From the NCBI GenBank assembly GCA_021803885.1, contig JAJZKY010000013.1, positions 1-18,342 on the forward strand: a DNA stretch of 18,342 bases, written 5' to 3'. Positions 15,216 through 18,342 of the stretch are shown one piece after another. This DNA is from Planctomycetota bacterium. GTDB taxonomy: Bacteria; Planctomycetota; Phycisphaerae; WQYP01; JAJZKY01. The position numbers and the translations under genes are program-made. The notes under the pieces are model-generated. The model worked only from the letters and a program-made list of their open reading frames with translations, searched no databases and was not told the origin of the DNA. Position 1 is the stretch's first letter, and each line of letters starts with the position of its first letter.

Positions 15216-16838
15216 ATGGCGACAGTCGTACAAGGGCAGGAAATGAGAATCAGCCCGCTGGGCCGTGTCGAGGGCGACCTGGATCTTCGGGTAACACTGC
15301 GGGACAATGTAGTTACGGACGCATGGACGGAAGCCAGCATGTTCCGTGGATTTGAGATCATCCTGAAGGGGAAAGACCCTCAGGCGGGCCTGATTGTCAC
15401 GCCGCGCATCTGCGGCATCTGCGGCGGCAGCCATCTCTATAAGGCTGCGTATGCGCTTGATACGGCATGGAAGACCCATGTTCCGCAAAACGCCACGCTG
15501 GTTCGCAATATCGCCCAGGCCTGCGAGACGCTGCAATCCATCCCGCGCTGGTTCTATGCTTTGTTTGCGATCGATCTGACGAACAAGAACTACGCCAAGG
15601 TACCGGAATACGACGAGTGCGTGCGCCGCTTCGCTCCCTTCGTCGGCACCAGCTATGAAAAAGGCGTGACCCTCTCCGGAAAGCCGGTCGAAGTCTACGC
15701 CATTTTTGGCGGGCAGTGGCCACATTCCAGCTTCATGATTCCCGGCGGAGTGATGTGTGCTCCAACGTTGTCGGATGTAACGCGCGCAATCTCCATCCTG
15801 GATTACTGGAAGCGTGAGTGGCTGGAGACGACGTGGCTGGGATGTTCGATCGAGCGCTGGATGGAAAACAAGACCTGGGCAGATGTGCTTGCCTGGTGCG
15901 ATGAGAACGAGGCCCAGCACAATTCGGATTGCGGTCTCTTCATTCGTTTCTCTCTGAAAGCAGGGTTGGACAAATTCGGGCGTGGATACGGTTCCTATCT
16001 CGCAACTGGAACCTATTTCCAGCCCGATTTGTATGAAAACCCAACTGTCGATGGGCGCAATGCCGCACTGATCAGCCGCTCAGGTGTGTACGACGGCAGT
16101 CAGTTTTACGACTTCGATCACCTGAATGTGCGCGAGGACACGGCACACTCTTTCTATCGCGGTGAGACCTCTCTCCATCCGTGGGAGGGCCGGACAGAGC
16201 CGATTGATCCTCTCGAGGGACACAAGCAAGGCAAGTACAGCTGGGCGAAGTCCCCGCGCTACCTGGTCCCCGGCAAGGGCAGTTCCGTTCCCCTTGAAGC
16301 GGGTCCTCTTGCGCGGCAGGTGATTGCCGGGCGTCCGGGCGCGGCGGCCCATCAGGATTTCGACCCGCTGTTTCTGGATGCTATCAATACCGTCGGACCA
16401 AGCGTTCTGGTGCGGGTTATGGCACGGATGCACGAAGCCTGCAAATACTATCAGTTGACACGTGGCTGCCTCGATGCCATGAAGCTTCACGACAAGTTCT
16501 ACACCAAGCCGGCGGAGCTGGCCGAAGGCAAGGGATTCGGTTCGACCGAAGCGGCAAGAGGATCGCTCTCGGACTGGATCGTCATCAAGGACAACAAGAT
16601 CGAGAATTATCAGGTTGTGACTCCGACTGCGTGGAATATCGGGCCGCGCGACAACTCGGGCAGCCTCGGACCGATGGAGAAGGCCTTTATCGGCGCGGAG
16701 ATCGTCGATCCAACCGATCCGGTCGAGATGGGGCACGTCGCTCGCTCCTTTGACTCCTGCTTGGTCTGCACGGTACACGCGTATGACGAAAAGACCGGAA
16801 AAGAATTGTCCCGGTTCAGGATTGGGGAAGGCGCGTAG
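15216..16838 (+). CDS. hhyL: Group 1h [NiFe]-hydrogenase large subunit HhyL
   Basis: Catalytic subunit that splits H2 at the [NiFe](CN)2CO site, 540 residues. The nickel-binding cysteine pairs are present: L1 motif RICGICGGSH (C66, C69; 64-73) near the N-terminus and L2 motif SFDSCLVCTVH (C515, C518, H521) near the C-terminus. The GRVEGDLDL element (16-24) and LSGKPVEVYAIFGGQWPHSS are further family landmarks. The C-terminus continues 19 residues past H521, the extension expected to be removed by the protease encoded just downstream once nickel is in place. The L1/L2 wording matches group 1h enzymes, known for oxidising H2 at atmospheric levels in soil Actinobacteria, Acidobacteria and Chloroflexi. 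Ribosome binding site AAGGAG at 15203-15208. The electron acceptor is not encoded in recognisable form nearby. Confidence 0.97.
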   Translation: MATVVQGQEMRISPLGRVEGDLDLRVTLRDNVVTDAWTEASMFRGFEIILKGKDPQAGLIVTPRICGICGGSHLYKAAYALDTAWKTHVPQNATLVRNIAQACETLQSIPRWFYALFAIDLTNKNYAKVPEYDECVRRFAPFVGTSYEKGVTLSGKPVEVYAIFGGQWPHSSFMIPGGVMCAPTLSDVTRAISILDYWKREWLETTWLGCSIERWMENKTWADVLAWCDENEAQHNSDCGLFIRFSLKAGLDKFGRGYGSYLATGTYFQPDLYENPTVDGRNAALISRSGVYDGSQFYDFDHLNVREDTAHSFYRGETSLHPWEGRTEPIDPLEGHKQGKYSWAKSPRYLVPGKGSSVPLEAGPLARQVIAGRPGAAAHQDFDPLFLDAINTVGPSVLVRVMARMHEACKYYQLTRGCLDAMKLHDKFYTKPAELAEGKGFGSTEAARGSLSDWIVIKDNKIENYQVVTPTAWNIGPRDNSGSLGPMEKAFIGAEIVDPTDPVEMGHVARSFDSCLVCTVHAYDEKTGKELSRFRIGEGA

Positions 16839-16859
16839 CCGCGCCGCGGAGTGGAGAGC

Positions 16860-17408
16860 ATGACGGAGATCGCGGGCTCGGTCAGGACACCCATCGTCGA
16901 TACACTCATCATTGGATGCGGTAACCTGCTGCGTGGCGACGACGCGGCAGGCCCGGTATTGATTCGTCATCTTTGGGAACTGGGCCTGCCCGGCGATGTT
17001 TACTGTGCCGACGGAGGCACGGGCGGCATGGACGTTGCCTTCCAGATGCGCGGAGTCCGGCATGTCATTCTCGTAGACGCCTGTGTCAGCGGTTCGGAGC
17101 CTGGATCGCTCTTCTGTTTGCCCGGCGAAGAGGTGGAACACCTTCCTCCGCTTGCAGGCATCAATCTTCACGCCTTCCGTTGGGACCATGCTTTGAGCTT
17201 TGCGCGCTGGCTCCTCAAAGACGACTATCCCAGCCAGATTTCCGTATACCTGATCGAGGCAAAGAGCCTCATCGTCGGCGAGCCTCTATCAGAACCTGTC
17301 GAAGCTGCGATGCGTAAGCTGGCGAAGAAACTTTTGTCCGATCTTTCCCAACGGACGGCAGGAAAACAACTCGACGAGATGGGGTTTGCCCATGCCCATT
17401 CAGGTTGA
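16860..17408 (+). CDS. Hydrogenase maturation protease (HyaD/HybD family)
   Basis: Nickel-dependent endopeptidase that trims the C-terminal tail of the large subunit after nickel insertion. It has 182 residues with the family N-terminus LIIGCGNLLRGDDAAGP (17-32), DGGTGGMDV (51-59), ILVDACVSG (70-78) and NLHAF (102-106). By alignment with HybD (Glu16, Asp62, His93), the nickel ligands should be D28, D73 and H104; the first position is Asp rather than Glu, a substitution other members also tolerate. The start ATG 16860 has GGAG at 16848-16851; the frame is also open from GTG 16851. The gene follows hhyL by 21 bases and overlaps the next gene by 17, so it is embedded in the operon and surely acts on HhyL. 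The C-terminal ~25 residues beyond the usual fold are not recognised. Confidence 0.93.
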   Translation: MTEIAGSVRTPIVDTLIIGCGNLLRGDDAAGPVLIRHLWELGLPGDVYCADGGTGGMDVAFQMRGVRHVILVDACVSGSEPGSLFCLPGEEVEHLPPLAGINLHAFRWDHALSFARWLLKDDYPSQISVYLIEAKSLIVGEPLSEPVEAAMRKLAKKLLSDLSQRTAGKQLDEMGFAHAHSG

Positions 17409-17691
17409 ATTTACCGCGAACGGTTACCTGCATCTTACTGGAGAGGTAGCCGCTCGATTTTTCCCGGGGGATGGAGTCGTCGCCATGGTTCGCGGACCGG
17501 AGATGTGGCTTATGCCCACCCACAACAGCGCCTCAGGTGGACTTCTGTTGAAGCAGCGCAATGGCCGCGGAGATAGGACTGTCCTGATCTGGGAGGTCCT
17601 GCACAGACGCGCCGTCGCCGGCCCGCGCATCGCTTTCTGGGATGAGGCGCAAGGAGCGCTGCGTGTCGCCCTGGAGACATCTCATGTCTAG
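17392..17691 (+). CDS. Small unnamed hydrogenase-operon protein (99 aa)
   Basis: I do not recognise a family. The 99 residues alternate hydrophobic and polar positions in a way that predicts a small beta-rich domain (VEFTANGYLHLTG, VVAMVRGPEMWLMP, GLLLKQRNGRGDRTVLIWE), with no cysteines, signal peptide or membrane segment. The start ATG 17392 has GGGG at 17381-17384; an in-frame TTG at 17386 is less likely. The gene overlaps the protease by 17 bases and is overlapped by the next gene by 8, so the three are translationally coupled, which argues that it is a real gene working with hydrogenase assembly or function. The turn-rich beta pattern near the N-terminus vaguely recalls a swapped-hairpin or small barrel domain, but this is a guess. 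Confidence 0.75.
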   Translation: MPIQVEFTANGYLHLTGEVAARFFPGDGVVAMVRGPEMWLMPTHNSASGGLLLKQRNGRGDRTVLIWEVLHRRAVAGPRIAFWDEAQGALRVALETSHV

Positions 17692-17929
17692 CTCCGATGG
17701 CTCTGTCGAGAGGTCGATCGGGGTCGTCGCGACGATCCAGCCGGAGAACGGGCATTGGGCCGTCTTTCTCGACATCTCCTTCTGGAATGAGAATTCGGCG
17801 GACGCACCGATCCAGACGGTGCGGAAGCGTATAATTACATACCCGACGCGCGTGCGCGCGGAGATAGCGGCAAGCTTTATGGTAAGGGCGGCGGCAAGAG
17901 ACCTGCCGCATCCACCTTTGGGTCTATGA
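17684..17929 (+). CDS. Small unnamed hydrogenase-operon protein (81 aa)
   Basis: A family I cannot name. The 81 residues begin MSSSDGSVERSIGVVATIQP and contain a strand-like stretch (HWAVFLDISFW, 24-34), then a basic segment (RKRIITYPTRVRAEIAAS, 47-64) likely forming strand and helix; no Cys, no membrane helix. ATG 17684 overlaps the preceding stop by 8 bases and has GGAG at 17673-17676 at good spacing; a longer upstream frame from 17642 would run inside the previous gene and is rejected. It overlaps the next gene by four bases (ATGA). Coupling on both sides places it firmly in the hydrogenase operon. It may bind a partner protein, but nothing in the sequence says which. Confidence 0.72.
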   Translation: MSSSDGSVERSIGVVATIQPENGHWAVFLDISFWNENSADAPIQTVRKRIITYPTRVRAEIAASFMVRAAARDLPHPPLGL

Positions 17930-18342
17930 GCATATCGATGATCGATTCGCCAAAACTTTCGCGCCCGCAGCCCGTGGGCATCCTTCCCATTCCTGCTGGC
18001 CTGTTAGTGCTTCCCGGCCCACTAGACTCTCAACGCCTTGCGCAGTGCATGGACGAAGAATCTCCTTCTGAGCTGCTGCCGACTTCATGGTCCTTCTACC
18101 ACCATGCGCGACGGGAAGAGTGGTCATCCGCACTTGAGCAGCTCAACAGCCTGGACGACCCGATTGCCAGTTACAACCGCTTTGTTCTGAGTCCGACTGT
18201 CGATGACCTGCATGTGCTCCGCGCCTCGCTCGACGGAGACCTTCGCAAACTCACGGACATTGCCGCCTATGCCTTTGGCCTTGCTGACGAGGCGCCCTGC
18301 GCAGAAGATCTCGACGGTGAATTATTGGCCCTGGCGCTCATG
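17926..18342 (+). CDS. Partial unnamed hydrogenase-operon gene, runs off window
   Basis: The frame opens with ATGA overlapping the previous stop and stays open for 139 codons to the last base, so the 3' end is missing. The N-terminus has a Pro/Gly/Leu-rich lead (VGILPIPAGLLVLPGPLDS, about 17-35) and then acidic and aromatic helical stretches (SWSFYHHARREEWSSALEQL; ELLALALM at the cut). The pattern of paired short helices with W/A/L positions resembles tetratricopeptide-like repeats, which have been reported in group 1h hydrogenase loci, but a single visible unit is not enough to claim the fold. Codon use matches the upstream genes. It is most likely the next member of the same operon. Confidence 0.7.
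   Translation, partial: MSISMIDSPKLSRPQPVGILPIPAGLLVLPGPLDSQRLAQCMDEESPSELLPTSWSFYHHARREEWSSALEQLNSLDDPIASYNRFVLSPTVDDLHVLRASLDGDLRKLTDIAAYAFGLADEAPCAEDLDGELLALALM

Noticed and set aside
14141..15361. Open frame of about 400 codons on the minus strand across hhyS
   Set aside because: It lies antisense to a certain hydrogenase gene, its translation is rich in Arg/His/Ala without domain pattern, and it has no ribosome binding site. It is a shadow of high G+C codon use.
16080..17189. Open frame of about 370 codons on the minus strand across hhyL and the protease
   Set aside because: Antisense to two certain genes, with no recognisable motif or start signal.
1..18342. CRISPR array, insertion sequence, tRNA or rRNA gene, prophage
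   Set aside because: No regularly spaced repeats, transposase or integrase frames, cloverleaf-like segments or phage genes were seen on either strand.

Overview
The window (about 57-58% G+C by eye) looks like a bacterial chromosome, most likely an acidobacterium of the Terriglobia (subdivision 1) type. That assignment is inference: it rests on protein character (a Crp/Fnr regulator and a hydrogenase locus of the style I associate with soil Acidobacteriota), not on any rRNA or marker gene.

Left part (1-3870): two drug-efflux-type major facilitator transporters, one EntS/MFS_3-like and one 14-helix EmrB/QacA-like, flank a small membrane-anchored rhodanese. A hairpin followed by T-rich DNA at the left edge probably ends a gene outside the window. 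Middle part (3871-6050): a small winged-helix protein on the minus strand, a divergent Crp/Fnr-type regulator, and a decayed toxin-antitoxin pair. In that pair the antitoxin frame is nearly whole but frameshifted at its end, while the VapC/PIN toxin gene carries several frameshifts and stops. It reads as a gene graveyard separating the transporters from the hydrogenase region.

Right part (6053 to the end): a high-affinity (group 1h, 'actinobacterial-type') [NiFe]-hydrogenase locus. hypF is on the minus strand. Divergent from it run a NiCoT nickel permease, a DUF1641 protein, hypA, hypB, a soluble GAF-GAF histidine kinase, a NarL/LuxR response regulator, the hydrogenase small and large subunits (hhyS, hhyL), a maturation protease, and three small unnamed genes; the last runs off the window. 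Several junctions overlap (hypB/kinase 16 bp, kinase/regulator 4 bp, protease/orf 17 bp, orf/orf 8 bp, orf/last gene 4 bp), so translation is probably coupled.

Together the genes give nickel uptake (permease), nickel insertion (HypA, HypB), the cyanide-ligand step (HypF), C-terminal processing of the large subunit (protease), the enzyme, and a dedicated two-component system likely to control it. hypC, hypD and hypE are not here and should lie to the right of the window or elsewhere. The least understood parts, and the best candidates for new biology, are the duplicated DUF1641 protein, the three coupled small genes after the protease, the kinase-regulator pair embedded between maturation and structural genes, and two palindromes ahead of hhyS.
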